A stretch of DNA of 47,581 bases from Prochlorococcus sp. AG-402-N10. Its GTDB lineage: Bacteria; Cyanobacteriota; Cyanobacteriia; PCC-6307; Cyanobiaceae. Location: positions 1-47,581 of the forward strand of contig QCIU01000012.1 in NCBI GenBank assembly GCA_003216465.1, in the 5' to 3' direction. The number at the start of each line of letters is the position of its first letter. Position 1 is the stretch's first letter. The position numbers and the translations under genes were made by a program. This document shows, in pieces, positions 8,279 through 18,905 of the stretch. The notes beneath the pieces were generated by a model. The model was not told the DNA's origin, did not search any database, and saw only the letters and a program-made list of their open reading frames with translations.

Positions 8279-9188
8279 AAAAGACTATTTGTCGATATTA
8301 GGTTTATCCTATGATTTTGACAATGCCGAATTAAAAAAAGCTTTTCGAAGAGAGGCAAGAAAATGGCATCCCGATTTAAATAAAAATGATATTAATGCAG
8401 AGGAAAGATTTAAACTTATTAATGAAGCTTATGAATTCTTGCGAGATCCAGACAAAAGAATAAAATCAAAAGATCATAATACAGACCAATTTAATAAATA
8501 CGCAACTGGCTTCCCTGATTTTCATGACTATCTGAATTCCTTATTTGGTTTTGAATACGCTTCAAATGCTAATAATAATAATGAAGAAAAAATAAATTAC
8601 GAAGATGATAATGAAGTTTTAACTGATAATTATGATGAATATGATAATTATCATTATCCAGCAACTTCTCCAGAGGAACCACCTCCAGTAAAACTACATG
8701 AAGATATAGAAACTATTATTGAATTAAACCCAGAAGAAGCATTAAATGGCTCTTCGATATTAATAGAATTAGAAGACCAAACCGTAGTTGAAGTTGATAC
8801 TCCTCCATTTGCTGGTGACGGCTGGAGATTAAGATTAGAAAATATTGCTAAGGGTGGGAAAGACCATTATTTGCAATTAAAAGTCCAAACTGAAAATGGT
8901 CTTCGCATAGATGGTTTACGTGTACTTTATAAATTAGAATTATTCCCTCCGGATGCACTTCTAGGCTGTGCCGTCGAGGTTCCTACTCTTGATGGGAATG
9001 TAACGCTTCAAGTTCCACCTAAATCTTCAACTGGAAGGATGTTAAGACTTAAAGGTAGAGGTTTGATTTCCGGTGAGAATATTGGAGATCAGTATGTAGA
9101 AATTCTTGTAGTTATTCCTGCCGATATTAATGATGAAGAAATAGCTTTATATACAAGGCTTCAAGAATTGTCGCTATCTGATAAATAA
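8262..9188 (+). CDS. dnaJ: DnaJ-type co-chaperone without zinc finger
   Basis: J-domain protein of 308 residues. The J domain spans about residues 7-75 with the HPD motif at 36-38, which stimulates the ATPase of its HSP70 partner. No CxxCxGxG zinc-finger repeats are present. An acidic, Asn-rich linker (about 90-135) leads into a DnaJ C-terminal substrate-binding domain, so this is a type II protein. I chose the ATG at 8262 because residues from there match the family start; an in-frame ATG at 8229 would add 11 unlike residues. It overlaps dnaK by 17 bp and is almost certainly its partner. Confidence 0.92.
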   Translation: MTTSSKKDYLSILGLSYDFDNAELKKAFRREARKWHPDLNKNDINAEERFKLINEAYEFLRDPDKRIKSKDHNTDQFNKYATGFPDFHDYLNSLFGFEYASNANNNNEEKINYEDDNEVLTDNYDEYDNYHYPATSPEEPPPVKLHEDIETIIELNPEEALNGSSILIELEDQTVVEVDTPPFAGDGWRLRLENIAKGGKDHYLQLKVQTENGLRIDGLRVLYKLELFPPDALLGCAVEVPTLDGNVTLQVPPKSSTGRMLRLKGRGLISGENIGDQYVEILVVIPADINDEEIALYTRLQELSLSDK

Positions 9189-9219
9189 TTAAATAAAATA
9201 AAATCATTCCAATAGTACT

Positions 9220-9600
9220 ATGAACATTTTTGTTTTACTCTATAATTCGGGAACTGAAAGAGAAGGCATACATTCAATAGAGCTTAAAGGAAGAACTATT
9301 GTACTTATGTTTGAAGACAGAGATGATGCTGAGAGATATTGTGGTCTCCTAGAAGCACAAGATTTCCCCTTACCTTCTGTAGAGGTTATAAATATTAAAG
9401 AAATAAGAGATTTTTGTACTAAGTTAGATTACGAATGCAAATTAGTAGAGAAGAATTTTGTACCGAAGACCCCCGAGGAAAGATTGTTAATATCACCACC
9501 TCAAAAAAATCTTGAAGTCGAAGAATGGAGTCAGGATCTCAGTGAAAATGAAAATATTGATTTAAATTCCATTAAGGAGAATCTTGAAAAACTTCTATAA
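9220..9600 (+). CDS. DUF3110 family protein
   Basis: Protein of 126 residues recognised as DUF3110, a cyanobacterial/plant family of unknown function. The N-terminal block (IFVLLYNSGTEREGIHSIEL, then FEDRDDAERYCGLLEAQDFP) is characteristic. The region after residue 85 is acidic and probably disordered. No signal peptide or membrane segment is visible, so it is likely cytoplasmic. It lies 31 bp after dnaJ and 34 bp before the cyclophilin gene in the same direction, so it could share their transcript. Confidence 0.85.
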   Translation: MNIFVLLYNSGTEREGIHSIELKGRTIVLMFEDRDDAERYCGLLEAQDFPLPSVEVINIKEIRDFCTKLDYECKLVEKNFVPKTPEERLLISPPQKNLEVEEWSQDLSENENIDLNSIKENLEKLL

Positions 9601-9634
9601 CGATTATTATTAGTATAAAGATAAAATTTTCACG

Positions 9635-10072
9635 ATGACAAAAGCCTTATTTGAAACAGATGCAGGAATAATTAAGATTGAACTCTTTACTAAAGATGCA
9701 CCTAATACAGTTAATAATTTCACAAGACTAATAAGTGAAGGTTTCTATGATGGTTTAGCTTTTCATCGTGTTATTCCTGGGTTTATGGCCCAAGGTGGTT
9801 GCCCTAATACAAGAGTCGGATCTTCTGGGATGCCTGGAACTGGTGGACCTGGTTATAAAATAAATTGTGAAATTAATTCAAATAAGCATTTAAAAGGTTC
9901 ACTTTCGATGGCTCATGCTGGTAAAGATACCGGTGGGAGTCAATTTTTTATAGTTTATGAGCCACAACCTCACTTAGATGGCGTACATACAGTTTTTGGA
10001 AAAACAGAGGACATGGATATTGTTTTAAAGCTAAAAAATGGTTCAAAGATTATAAAAGCAAGTATTGTTTAA
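9635..10072 (+). CDS. Cyclophilin-type peptidyl-prolyl cis-trans isomerase
   Basis: Compact cyclophilin of 145 residues that accelerates proline isomerisation during folding. Key blocks are [14 protein letters not shown] at about residues 42-55, containing the catalytic arginine, and [16 protein letters not shown] near 107, which lines the active site. There is no signal peptide, so a cytoplasmic role is likely, in keeping with the preceding dnaK-dnaJ genes. Its stop codon directly abuts the ribBA stop codon on the other strand with no intervening base. Confidence 0.95.
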   Translation: MTKALFETDAGIIKIELFTKDAPNTVNNFTRLISEGFYDGLAFHRVIPGFMAQGGCPNTRVGSSGMPGTGGPGYKINCEINSNKHLKGSLSMAHAGKDTGGSQFFIVYEPQPHLDGVHTVFGKTEDMDIVLKLKNGSKIIKASIV

Positions 10073-11806
10073 TTAAGATAAAGTTTTATCAAAGATAATA
10101 CTGAAGGTTTCTTTATCAAGATTGAATTTCCTTGTAGATGAATATAAAATCTCATTATTTATCGAAAAACTAGTTTTTCTGAGATTAATACTATTTTTTG
10201 GATGTAACGCCTGCTCTATATTTTTTGATATGATAATTCCTACCCTTGAACTTTCATTGTATTCTGAAAGCAACTGAATAAAAATTTCTATCTTATTAAT
10301 TTCATTATCATTTATTGTTGAATTATCCCTCTTTTTATTATGTAATATTCTCCAAACTAACTTTGGTCTATTCCAAAAAGCTAATAATCTTGGAGAGCTC
10401 TCTAATATTATATTTATATTATTTTCTTGGCAAAATTCAATAATTTTATTTTTAATAGGAACTAAATCTATCGATTTGTAATCACCATCAAGAAAAATAG
10501 CAATATATGGATCTATATTTCTTGAATTAAATTTTTCTTCATCTAGCATATGTCCTAATTTTTGTCTTTTTATGTTTAAATATTCAGCATTATGATCGCT
10601 AGGACATATAACTAATGGAACTCTCTCAGTAACTTCAATTCCATAACCTCCCAATCCAGCAATTTTCCTGGGATTATTTGTAAGTAGTTTTAGCTTTTTG
10701 ATTCCTAGATCAGTTAATATTTGAGCTCCAACTCCATAATTCCTTAGATCTGCAGGAAAACCTAATTTTTCATTTGCTTCTACTGTATCCAATCCTCCAT
10801 CTTGCAAACTATAAGCTTTTAATTTATTAATCAAACCAATACCTCTGCCTTCCTGTCTTAAATAAACAACAACTCCTTCTTCCTCTTTTTCTATTCTGGC
10901 TAACGCCGCTTCAAGTTGAGGTCTACAATCACATCGTAATGAACCAAAAGCATCACCTGTTAAACATTCTGAATGCATTCTTACTAATACTGGTTCACTT
11001 AATGTATTTGACTTTTGTTTTACTAAAGCAACATGTTCAGATCCATCAAGATCATTTATGTATCCATAAGCTTTGAAATTACCAAAAATACTTGGAAGTA
11101 CAGCATCAGATTTTCTAAAAACAAATCTCTCAGTCTGAAACCTGTAACTAATAAGATCTGCAATAGATATTAACTTCATACCCCATTGTTTTGCATATTG
11201 CTTAAGTTGAGGAAGTCGAGACATAGAACCATCAGCGTTTTGAATTTCGCAAATAACACCTGCAGGATATAGACCTGACATTGCAGCAATGTCAACAGCT
11301 GCTTCAGTATGACCTGCTCTTTTTAAGACTCCACCTTTTTTTGCTCTTAATGGAAATATATGTCCTGGTCTTCTCAAATCTTCTGGTTTAGTTGAAGGAT
11401 TTATAGCCACTTGTATAGTTTTTGCTCTATCTTCAGCTGATATCCCTGTTGTAACATTATTCTCTGGGCCTGCATCTATAGAAATAGTAAATGCAGTTTG
11501 ATTCTCATCAGTATTTCTATCAACCATCAAGGGAAGATCTAAGGCATCTAACTTATCTCCTTGCATTGCCAAACATATTAGCCCTCTTCCTTCCGTGGCC
11601 ATAAAATTAATTTGTTGAGGGGTGGCAAACTGAGCTGCACAAATTAAATCACCCTCATTTTCTCTTCTCTCATCATCGACAACAATTATGCATTCTCCAT
11701 TTCTAATAGCAGCTAGTGCATCACTTATAGGATCAAACTCTATTTTAAAATCTTCGTTATTATCCACAATTGTTCCATTATTTAATTTGGGACTTGTTTC
11801 TTTCAT
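10073..11806 (-). CDS. ribBA: RibBA: DHBP synthase/GTP cyclohydrolase II with extra C-terminal region
   Basis: Bifunctional enzyme that starts riboflavin synthesis by making dihydroxybutanone phosphate from ribulose 5-phosphate and opening the GTP ring. The DHBP synthase domain covers about residues 25-225 ([11 protein letters not shown] near 44-54; [11 protein letters not shown] near 145). The GTP cyclohydrolase II domain covers about 230-415, with zinc ligands Cys281, Cys292 and Cys294 and the RQEGRGIGL loop near 317. A further ~155 residues (about 425-577) extend past the usual end of RibBA and resemble no domain I know. The gene is divergent from argC across an 89-bp region containing an inverted repeat. 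Confidence 0.96.
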   Translation of the reverse strand: MKETSPKLNNGTIVDNNEDFKIEFDPISDALAAIRNGECIIVVDDERRENEGDLICAAQFATPQQINFMATEGRGLICLAMQGDKLDALDLPLMVDRNTDENQTAFTISIDAGPENNVTTGISAEDRAKTIQVAINPSTKPEDLRRPGHIFPLRAKKGGVLKRAGHTEAAVDIAAMSGLYPAGVICEIQNADGSMSRLPQLKQYAKQWGMKLISIADLISYRFQTERFVFRKSDAVLPSIFGNFKAYGYINDLDGSEHVALVKQKSNTLSEPVLVRMHSECLTGDAFGSLRCDCRPQLEAALARIEKEEEGVVVYLRQEGRGIGLINKLKAYSLQDGGLDTVEANEKLGFPADLRNYGVGAQILTDLGIKKLKLLTNNPRKIAGLGGYGIEVTERVPLVICPSDHNAEYLNIKRQKLGHMLDEEKFNSRNIDPYIAIFLDGDYKSIDLVPIKNKIIEFCQENNINIILESSPRLLAFWNRPKLVWRILHNKKRDNSTINDNEINKIEIFIQLLSEYNESSRVGIIISKNIEQALHPKNSINLRKTSFSINNEILYSSTRKFNLDKETFSIIFDKTLS

Positions 11807-11829
11807 TATTACTATTCAATATAGAAAAA

Positions 11830-11861
11830 AAGTGTTTTAATTATTATTTAGTTGAACACTT
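11830..11861. promoter_or_regulatory. Inverted repeat between ribBA and argC
   Basis: Perfect 7-bp arms AAGTGTT (11830-11836) and AACACTT (11855-11861) are separated by 18 bp in the 89-bp divergent intergenic region. The right arm touches a TATAAT hexamer at 11861-11866 that suits the argC promoter. It could be an operator for either gene or an RNA hairpin. Inference from position only. Confidence 0.35.
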
Positions 11862-11866
11862 ATAAT
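11861..11866 (+). promoter_or_regulatory. Candidate -10 box for argC
   Basis: A perfect TATAAT hexamer lies 30 bp upstream of the argC ATG. No convincing -35 element is visible at 16-18 bp upstream. In such AT-rich sequence chance occurrence is possible. Confidence 0.35.
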
Positions 11867-11895
11867 CCTAACTTAAAGTCTGCCAATAAAAAGAA

Positions 11896-12951
11896 ATGAA
11901 TGTTGCAATAGTTGGTGCTACTGGTTACGGAGGGATACAGGCAGTAAATCTATTAAAGGATAATGAAAATTATAAAATTACATATCTTGGAGGCAATAAA
12001 TCTTCAGGATCAAAATGGAGTGATAATTTTCCTTTTATAAATTTAAAAACTGACAAATTAATTGAAAAAATATCAATAGAAAGTATTTCTGATAATGCTA
12101 AAATCGCTTTGCTTTGCTTACCTAATGGTATCTCTTCAACGATAACTAGAGGTTTATTAGAAAAGGGTGTTAAGGTAATTGATTTATCTGCTGATTATAG
12201 ATATAAATCTCTTGATCAATGGAAAAAAATTTACTCTAATGAGGCTATTAAATATAAAAGAAATGATTATGATTTGTGTAATGAGGCAGTTTATGGTCTG
12301 CCTGAAATTAACAAAAAAGATATTTCTACAGCTAGATTAGTGGCATGTCCTGGCTGTTATCCAACTTCAGCTCTAATCCCTCTCATTCCATTTTTATCAC
12401 AAGGGATTATTGATAATGAAGGTATTGTAATAGATTCAAAAAGTGGTACTTCAGGTGGAGGAAGAGAACCAAATCAAAAAATATTATTTTCAGAATGTGG
12501 AGATGGGCTTTCTGCCTACGGATTAATAAATCATAGACATACTTCTGAAATTGAACAAATTGCTAGTTTAGTTTCAGGTAGTGATATTCAATTACTTTTT
12601 ACTCCTCATTTAATACCAATGACAAGAGGAATGCATTCGACTATTTATGGAAGATTAAGAGATCCAGGCTTAACTTCTTCTGATTGCCAAATTCTGTTAG
12701 ATAATTACTATAGAAACCATTCAAATATCAAAGTCTTACCAGTTGATATCTATCCTTCTACAAAGTGGGTAAAGAATACAAATGAAATCCATCTTTCTGT
12801 CAAAGTAGATAATAGAAATGGAAGAATAGTTTTATTATCTGTTATAGATAATTTAATTAAAGGACAGACAGGTCAGGCTATTCAGAATCTTAATCTTATA
12901 TCTGGTTTACCATTAAATGATGGACTTCAAATGGTTAATCATTACCCTTAA
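11896..12951 (+). CDS. argC: N-acetyl-gamma-glutamyl-phosphate reductase
   Basis: NADPH-dependent enzyme of 351 residues in arginine synthesis that reduces N-acetylglutamyl phosphate to the semialdehyde. The N-terminal Rossmann motif VAIVGATGYGG and the active-site motif CPGCYPTS, with catalytic Cys154, are intact. The block TPHLIPMTRGMHSTIY near residue 236 carries the conserved substrate-binding residues. Full length for the family. Its 3' end overlaps the end of purN on the opposite strand by 17 bp, so both coding ends share the same DNA. Confidence 0.97.
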   Translation: MNVAIVGATGYGGIQAVNLLKDNENYKITYLGGNKSSGSKWSDNFPFINLKTDKLIEKISIESISDNAKIALLCLPNGISSTITRGLLEKGVKVIDLSADYRYKSLDQWKKIYSNEAIKYKRNDYDLCNEAVYGLPEINKKDISTARLVACPGCYPTSALIPLIPFLSQGIIDNEGIVIDSKSGTSGGGREPNQKILFSECGDGLSAYGLINHRHTSEIEQIASLVSGSDIQLLFTPHLIPMTRGMHSTIYGRLRDPGLTSSDCQILLDNYYRNHSNIKVLPVDIYPSTKWVKNTNEIHLSVKVDNRNGRIVLLSVIDNLIKGQTGQAIQNLNLISGLPLNDGLQMVNHYP

Positions 12952-13591
12952 ACCCGTTTCTAATCAAATATCCAGCTTGAGAAATTGATTTTGGTAGTAT
13001 TTCATGCTCCAATAAATGTATTTTCTTAGATATTGAATCTATATTGTCTTGATCTGAAATTGAAAATGCTGCTTGCATAATTAAAGAACCGCTATCAACT
13101 TCTGGTTCTACAAAATGTACGGAACAACCAGTTATCTTTGAACCATTAGTTATAGCCTGTTTAATTGCTTTATTCCCTTTAAATGATGGAAGTAAGGAAG
13201 GATGAATATTTATTATTTTATTCTTAAAAGCATTAACAAATTTCGAAGACATTATTTTCATCCAACCTGCCATGACAACAAGTTCAATATCATTCTTTTT
13301 TATTGTATTAATAATTTCATCCTCAAAATATTCTTTATTATCATAATCAGAGGTTTGAATTATCTTGTACGAAATATTTGATTTTTTTGCTCTTAATAAG
13401 CAACCTGCCTCTGAATTATTTGTAATTAATAGTTTAATATCAATATCGAATTTGTTTGAGTTAGATAGATCAATCAATTTTTGAAAATTCGAACCTTCTC
13501 CTGAAGCCAAAATCACAATTTTTAATTTAGGTGAAAAATTCCTAAATTTTGAAATTTCAGGTGAAATTAAATAATTGAAAGATTGGTCCAA
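12935..13591 (-). CDS. purN: Phosphoribosylglycinamide formyltransferase
   Basis: Formyltetrahydrofolate-dependent transferase of purine synthesis, 218 residues. The catalytic triad is recognisable as Asn128 and His130 in NIHPSLLPSFKG and Asp166 in EPEVDSG. The phosphate-binding loop ASGEGSNFQ starts near residue 29 after an N-terminal extension of about 20 residues compared with E. coli PurN. A shorter start is not obvious because no ATG lies between the annotated start and that loop. Convergent with argC with a 17-bp overlap. Confidence 0.95.
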   Translation of the reverse strand: MDQSFNYLISPEISKFRNFSPKLKIVILASGEGSNFQKLIDLSNSNKFDIDIKLLITNNSEAGCLLRAKKSNISYKIIQTSDYDNKEYFEDEIINTIKKNDIELVVMAGWMKIMSSKFVNAFKNKIINIHPSLLPSFKGNKAIKQAITNGSKITGCSVHFVEPEVDSGSLIMQAAFSISDQDNIDSISKKIHLLEHEILPKSISQAGYLIRNGFKGND

Positions 13592-13736
13592 AATTTGATA
13601 ATTTTATTTGAATAATAAATGCTGTGCAAATAAATAAAACCCCAAATAGTCTTTATTTTAATTCACATACATTATGGTCCAAATAAAAATAACTAAATAA
13701 ATTGAAATGATTACTATGTACATACATTAAACTAGA

Positions 13737-13742
13737 TATAAT
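13737..13742 (+). promoter_or_regulatory. Candidate -10 box for pgi
   Basis: A perfect TATAAT hexamer lies 32 bp upstream of the pgi ATG in the 183-bp purN/pgi intergenic region. A TTGAAA at 13702-13707 is too far upstream to be a normal -35 element. Weak evidence in AT-rich DNA. Confidence 0.3.
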
Positions 13743-13774
13743 TAAACAAATTTAGAAATAATCAAAAATATAAA

Positions 13775-15361
13775 ATGAATAATGATTTTAATACTTGGGA
13801 TAAATATTGTAATTACCTTTGGTTTGATAAAAAAATAAATATTTGGTTAGATATCAGCAAAATAAATTTTACCTCAAGTCAAATATTCACTTTAGAAAAA
13901 AAATTTAAAAATGTATTTTCATCCATAAAGCAATTAGAAGCAGGAGCAATTTCAAATATTGATGAGGAAAGACAAGTGGGTCATTATTGGTTAAGAAATC
14001 CCTCTATCGCCCCAAATAATCTCATTAAAGATGAAATTAGTAATGATATTAAAGATATATCAAATTTTGGTGAAAGTATATTAGGCGGTAAAATTAGGAA
14101 TAAAAAAAATCAGATTTATACTGATGTTCTTTGGATAGGTATTGGCGGAAGTGGATTAGGACCATTATTAATAACTGAAGCATTACAAAAGAATTCCGTT
14201 GGATTAAATTTCTCATACATAGATAACATTGACCCCTTTCTTATAAGCGAGAAATTAGATAAGTTATCAGATAAATTATCTACAACATTATTCGTAATTG
14301 TAAGCAAATCTGGAGGAACACCTGAACCAAAAATTGCAATGAATATAATTAAGAAGTACGTAGAAAATAATAATCTTGATTGGAGTTCTAATGCAATAGC
14401 TATCACAATGAAAGATAGTCAATTATACAAAAAAGCACATTTAGAGAAATGGTTAAAGATATTTAATCTTCCTGATTGGGTTGGTGGAAGAACAAGTATT
14501 ACTAGTTCAGTTGGCTTACTCCCATTAGCTCTTATTAATCAAGATATCTCAGAATTTATTAGTGGTGCAGCAATAATGGATGAGTTGACTCGAAAAACAA
14601 ATATCAAAGATAACCCTGCTGCTTTATTATCATCTGCTTGGTTTTTCTCTGGAGATGGAGAAGGCAAAAGAGATATGGTTGTATTACCTTACAGAGACAG
14701 ATTACAAGTATTTAGTAAATATCTTCAACAGTTAGTCATGGAATCACTAGGAAAGAAATTCAATAGGAAGGGAGAAATCGTTCATCAAGGTATATCTGTT
14801 TTTGGGAATAAAGGCTCCACTGATCAACATGCATATGTTCAACAGTTAAGAGATGGTATTGATAATTTCTTTTGTATTTTTATTGAATTATTAGATTCTC
14901 CTGATAGTAATAATTATTATGACGCTGATAATCCTAAAGAATTTTTATCGGGTTTTTTACAAGGTACAAGATCGGCACTAGCTAATGAAAATAGACAAAG
15001 CATCACAATTACTTTAGATAAATTAAATTGTTTAACTCTTGGTGCGTTAATTGCTTTGTTTGAGAGAGCTGTTTCTTTTTACGCTGAATTAGTTGATATA
15101 AATGCTTATGATCAACCAGGTGTGGAAGCAGGGAAAAAAGCTGCTGCAGAAATAATAGAATACCAAAAAAAAGTTACTGAAATATTGAGTGCTGGTGATG
15201 AGTTATCTATAAATGAAATTACCTCTTTTGTTGGAAATTCTTCATCTGAACCTATATTCTTTATAATTCGTCAAATGTGTTTTGGCAATCATGACTATGT
15301 TATTAAGGGGGATTGGTCTAACCCAAGTACAATACTTATAAAAAAGTTAGATAATGTTTAG
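13775..15361 (+). CDS. pgi: Glucose-6-phosphate isomerase
   Basis: Interconverts glucose 6-phosphate and fructose 6-phosphate, 528 residues. Sugar isomerase domains are clear: [18 protein letters not shown] near residue 122, [13 protein letters not shown] near 173, [11 protein letters not shown] near 237 and the [15 protein letters not shown] active-site block near 349. Typical of cyanobacterial Pgi in length. Its TAG stop overlaps the leuS stop on the other strand within the four bases TTAG. Confidence 0.97.
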   Translation: MNNDFNTWDKYCNYLWFDKKINIWLDISKINFTSSQIFTLEKKFKNVFSSIKQLEAGAISNIDEERQVGHYWLRNPSIAPNNLIKDEISNDIKDISNFGESILGGKIRNKKNQIYTDVLWIGIGGSGLGPLLITEALQKNSVGLNFSYIDNIDPFLISEKLDKLSDKLSTTLFVIVSKSGGTPEPKIAMNIIKKYVENNNLDWSSNAIAITMKDSQLYKKAHLEKWLKIFNLPDWVGGRTSITSSVGLLPLALINQDISEFISGAAIMDELTRKTNIKDNPAALLSSAWFFSGDGEGKRDMVVLPYRDRLQVFSKYLQQLVMESLGKKFNRKGEIVHQGISVFGNKGSTDQHAYVQQLRDGIDNFFCIFIELLDSPDSNNYYDADNPKEFLSGFLQGTRSALANENRQSITITLDKLNCLTLGALIALFERAVSFYAELVDINAYDQPGVEAGKKAAAEIIEYQKKVTEILSAGDELSINEITSFVGNSSSEPIFFIIRQMCFGNHDYVIKGDWSNPSTILIKKLDNV

Positions 15362-17934
15362 ATTACAATATTTATAATTTTTCCTTTTACAATTATTATT
15401 TTTCTAATTGTTTTTTGATCAATCCATTTTTTTACATTAGGTCTATTTAATGTTTGCATTTTAATTTCATCATCATTGCAATCAATTTTTATATTTATTT
15501 TATCTCGAACCTTTCCGTTTATTTGTATAACTAATTCATAACTATCTTCCTCTAAAGCTTCAGGACTGAACAACGGCCATTTTTCTAAATGTACAGAATT
15601 TGTATTGCCAATAATATGCCAAATTTCATCAGCAATATGAGGAGCAAATGGAGCTAATAAAATACAAAATTTATCAAGAGCATCTTTTCTTAATCCTTGC
15701 TTTACATAAATAAGAGTAGAAGATAATGAATTATATAACTTCATTAACTCAGATATTGCTGTATTAAATTGATTATTTTTAATGTCATTGGTAATTTCTT
15801 TTATTGCTATGTTTAAAGATTTTAATAAAAAATTTTCTTTTTTTTGATCGTATTTTTCTTTACATTCAGAACTTTCTATATTTGTATAATTCAAAAAAAG
15901 TTTCCAAATTCTAGATAAAAATCTATATTGCCCTTCAACATCAGAGTCTCCCCATTCAAGATCTTTTTCAGGTGGTGCTTTAAATAATATAAACATTCTT
16001 GCAGTATCGGCACCATATTTTTTGATAACAGATTCAGGGTCAATACCGTTATATTTAGATTTAGACATTTTTTCATAAAGAACTTCAAGTTTTGAATTGT
16101 CTTTAGGGTCAGTTGGATCTGTTAAATCTTCAATTTCAGATGGAGAAACATATTTTCCAGTTATTACGTTTTTATATGCTGCAGATTGAACCATTCCTTG
16201 TGTTAAGAGTTTTTTAAATGGTTCATCGATATCAAAAAGTTTGTTATCTCGAAGAGCTTTGGTAAGAAATCTTGCATAAAGTAAGTGAAGAATTGCATGC
16301 TCTACACCACCTACATATTGATCAACTGGCAACCATTTATTGACTTTTTCTTTTTCAAATGGTTTAGTTAAACATTTTGATGATGGATATCTTAAAAAAT
16401 ACCATGAAGAACACATAAAGGTATCCATAGTATCAGTTTCTCTGCTTGCCACGTTGCCGCATCTTGGACATGTAGTATTAATCCAAGCTTGATTACTACC
16501 AAGAGAATTAATTTTATTAGAAGAAATTTTTATTTCCTTTGGCAGAATGACTGGAATATCATCTTTATTTAATGGAACAGAACCGCAATTATTACATCTA
16601 ATAATTGGGATTGGACATCCCCAATATCTTTGCCTTGAGATTAACCAATCTCTTAAGCGATATTGAATCTTATTTTCAGCCCATCCATTTTTTTCTCCAT
16701 ATATTGAAATTTGTTTTTTAGCTTCACTATTACTTAATCCACTAAAATCCTCGGAATTAAACAATATGCCATCATCCGTAAAAGCATTTTCTAATTTACT
16801 ATTAGTATCATCCTTATTCTTAATAATTACTTGCTTTATATCAATAAAGTTTATTTTGGCAAATTCAAAATCTCTTTGATCATGAGCAGGAACTCCCATT
16901 ACAGCTCCTGTTCCATATTCATCAAGAACATAACTGGCTATCCAAATAGGTATTTCCTTTGAATTTATTGGATTTATAGCTTTTAAATTTGTTAATATCC
17001 CAATCTTTTTTTTTTCTTTATCATGAGTTTCTTTCAAATAGATTTTTAATTTTTCAATATCACTTAATATTTTTTCATCAGATATTTTTTTTATTAATGG
17101 ATGGTTAACTGATATTGCTAAATAAGTCACCCCAAATAAAGTATCAGGTCTAGTAGTAAAAACTTGTATTTTATCCTTTTCAAATTGATTTATTTTGAAG
17201 TTTATATTTGCTCCTGTTGACTTCCCAATCCAATTTTCTTGCATTACTTTTACTCTTTCAGGCCAATAATTCAATTTATCTAAATCTTTTAATAACTCAT
17301 CGGCATAATTTGTGATTTTTAGAAACCATTGTTTCAAAAGTTTCTTTTCGACTAATGCTCCAGATCTCCATGATTTACCTTCGGAATCAACTTGCTCATT
17401 CGCTAATACAGTTTTATCAACAGGATCCCAATTAACCTCAGACTCCTTTTGATATACAAGACCAGCCTTTTGTAACTCTAAAAATAGATATTGCGTCCAA
17501 ACATAATAATTTTCATCGCAAGTTGCAAATTCTCTATCCCAATCAACTGACAAACCTAATAGTTTTAATTGAGATTTCATATGAATGATATTTTGTTTTG
17601 TCCAAATATTTGGATTTATGCCTCTTTCTATCGCAGCATTTTCTGCAGGTAGACCAAATGCATCCCAACCCATAGGATGTAGTACAGCTTTACCTTGAAA
17701 TCGTTGAAATCTTGCTATTAAATCTGTTATTACATAATTACGAACATGACCCATGTGAAGGTTACCTGAAGGGTAAGGAAACATTGATAAGGCGTAAAAT
17801 TTGTCTTTTTTACTTGTAGATTCATCTGTTTTATATAAATTATCGTTTTCCCATATTTTTTGCCATTTTTTTTCTAATTCAAATGGATTATATAAGTTAT
17901 TTGAACTATCACATGTTTTTTTAGAAGTAATCAC
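15358..17934 (-). CDS. leuS: Leucyl-tRNA synthetase
   Basis: Class I synthetase of 858 residues that charges tRNA-Leu. The catalytic signatures are [16 protein letters not shown] near residue 52 (HIGH motif) and KMSKSKYNG near 623. The editing domain is present in between, with [14 protein letters not shown] near residue 260, and a CxxC pair zinc-ribbon-like insertion (CNNC, CPRC) lies near 450-490. Full length. Convergent with pgi (4-bp overlap) and divergent from dapF across 110 bp. Confidence 0.98.
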   Translation of the reverse strand: MITSKKTCDSSNNLYNPFELEKKWQKIWENDNLYKTDESTSKKDKFYALSMFPYPSGNLHMGHVRNYVITDLIARFQRFQGKAVLHPMGWDAFGLPAENAAIERGINPNIWTKQNIIHMKSQLKLLGLSVDWDREFATCDENYYVWTQYLFLELQKAGLVYQKESEVNWDPVDKTVLANEQVDSEGKSWRSGALVEKKLLKQWFLKITNYADELLKDLDKLNYWPERVKVMQENWIGKSTGANINFKINQFEKDKIQVFTTRPDTLFGVTYLAISVNHPLIKKISDEKILSDIEKLKIYLKETHDKEKKKIGILTNLKAINPINSKEIPIWIASYVLDEYGTGAVMGVPAHDQRDFEFAKINFIDIKQVIIKNKDDTNSKLENAFTDDGILFNSEDFSGLSNSEAKKQISIYGEKNGWAENKIQYRLRDWLISRQRYWGCPIPIIRCNNCGSVPLNKDDIPVILPKEIKISSNKINSLGSNQAWINTTCPRCGNVASRETDTMDTFMCSSWYFLRYPSSKCLTKPFEKEKVNKWLPVDQYVGGVEHAILHLLYARFLTKALRDNKLFDIDEPFKKLLTQGMVQSAAYKNVITGKYVSPSEIEDLTDPTDPKDNSKLEVLYEKMSKSKYNGIDPESVIKKYGADTARMFILFKAPPEKDLEWGDSDVEGQYRFLSRIWKLFLNYTNIESSECKEKYDQKKENFLLKSLNIAIKEITNDIKNNQFNTAISELMKLYNSLSSTLIYVKQGLRKDALDKFCILLAPFAPHIADEIWHIIGNTNSVHLEKWPLFSPEALEEDSYELVIQINGKVRDKINIKIDCNDDEIKMQTLNRPNVKKWIDQKTIRKIIIVKGKIINIVI

Positions 17935-18008
17935 TTATTTATTCTTTAGTAAAATGTTATTTTAATATTCATTCTATAAAATGTAATAGATTATTAAAAA
18001 CTTTAATT

Positions 18009-18014
18009 TATAAT
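18009..18014 (+). promoter_or_regulatory. Candidate -10 box for the dapF cluster
   Basis: A perfect TATAAT lies 30 bp upstream of the dapF ATG in the 110-bp leuS/dapF divergent region. No clear -35 hexamer accompanies it. Would drive the four-gene dapF to dacB cluster if real. Confidence 0.3.
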
Positions 18015-18044
18015 TAAATCTTAGTATTTTTACAAGAGAATTTA

Positions 18045-18905
18045 ATGAAAAATATAATTTTTGAAAAATATCAGGGGAATGGGAATGATTTTATAATCAT
18101 AGATTCAAGAGATAATAAAATATTAAACAAATTCAACTCAAATTATTTCTTTGATATTAAAAAATTATGTGATCGACAATTTGGTATTGGAGCCGACGGT
18201 GTAATTTTTATTAATGAACCTGATGGGAATAATTTTGCAAAAATGATTATTTATAATTCAGATGGTACTGAAGCTCAAATGTGTGGAAATGGAATAAGGT
18301 GTCTAGTTGAATATATACATAAATTTAATAATGGAACTAGTGATTCTTCTGAATATAGAATTGAAACAAAGGCTGGGCTAAAGATAGCTAAATATAATGA
18401 CGGTGAAATTACTGTGAAAATGGGGAAACCTATATTAGAGACAAATCAAATTCCTACAACTATAAAGTCGAAACATAATGAACTTCCTTCATATCTTTTT
18501 CACGAATCTAATTTTGAAGAACAAGGTTATGTCGTTGGAATGGGTAATCCTCATTTAGTATTTTTTATTAAAGATATTAATAAGATTTCACTTTCATTAT
18601 TAGGACCAATTTTTGAAAATAATAAATTTTTTCCTGAAAAAACTAATGTACACTTTTCACAAATAATAGATAAAGATAATATTAAAGTTCGTGTATGGGA
18701 AAGAGGAGCTGGCCCAACACTTGCTTGTGGAACTGGAGCATGTGCGGTTCATGTAGCTGCCTTTAAATTAGGATTATGTAATTCAGAGACTACAATAAAC
18801 TTGCCAGGAGGAAATTTAAAAATTAATTGGTCAAAATCGCAAGAAGAGGTATTAATGACCGGTTATGCAAAAAAAGTATTTTCAGGTATGTATTTTTTAA
18901 AATAA
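18045..18905 (+). CDS. dapF: Diaminopimelate epimerase
   Basis: Cofactor-free epimerase of 286 residues that converts LL- to meso-diaminopimelate for lysine and peptidoglycan. Both catalytic cysteines are present: Cys80 in MCGNGIRC and Cys228 in ACGTGAC. The N-terminal YQGNGNDF block is intact. The following cysteine desulfurase ATG begins on the very next base after the dapF stop, so the two genes form a tight operon with DUF1995 and the carboxypeptidase. Both dapF and the carboxypeptidase belong to cell-wall metabolism. Confidence 0.98.
   Translation: MKNIIFEKYQGNGNDFIIIDSRDNKILNKFNSNYFFDIKKLCDRQFGIGADGVIFINEPDGNNFAKMIIYNSDGTEAQMCGNGIRCLVEYIHKFNNGTSDSSEYRIETKAGLKIAKYNDGEITVKMGKPILETNQIPTTIKSKHNELPSYLFHESNFEEQGYVVGMGNPHLVFFIKDINKISLSLLGPIFENNKFFPEKTNVHFSQIIDKDNIKVRVWERGAGPTLACGTGACAVHVAAFKLGLCNSETTINLPGGNLKINWSKSQEEVLMTGYAKKVFSGMYFLK

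Noticed and set aside
13583-13684. TGGTCCAAA occurring twice near the purN start and in the purN/pgi spacer
   Set aside because: One copy is within purN coding sequence and only nine bases match; likely coincidence.
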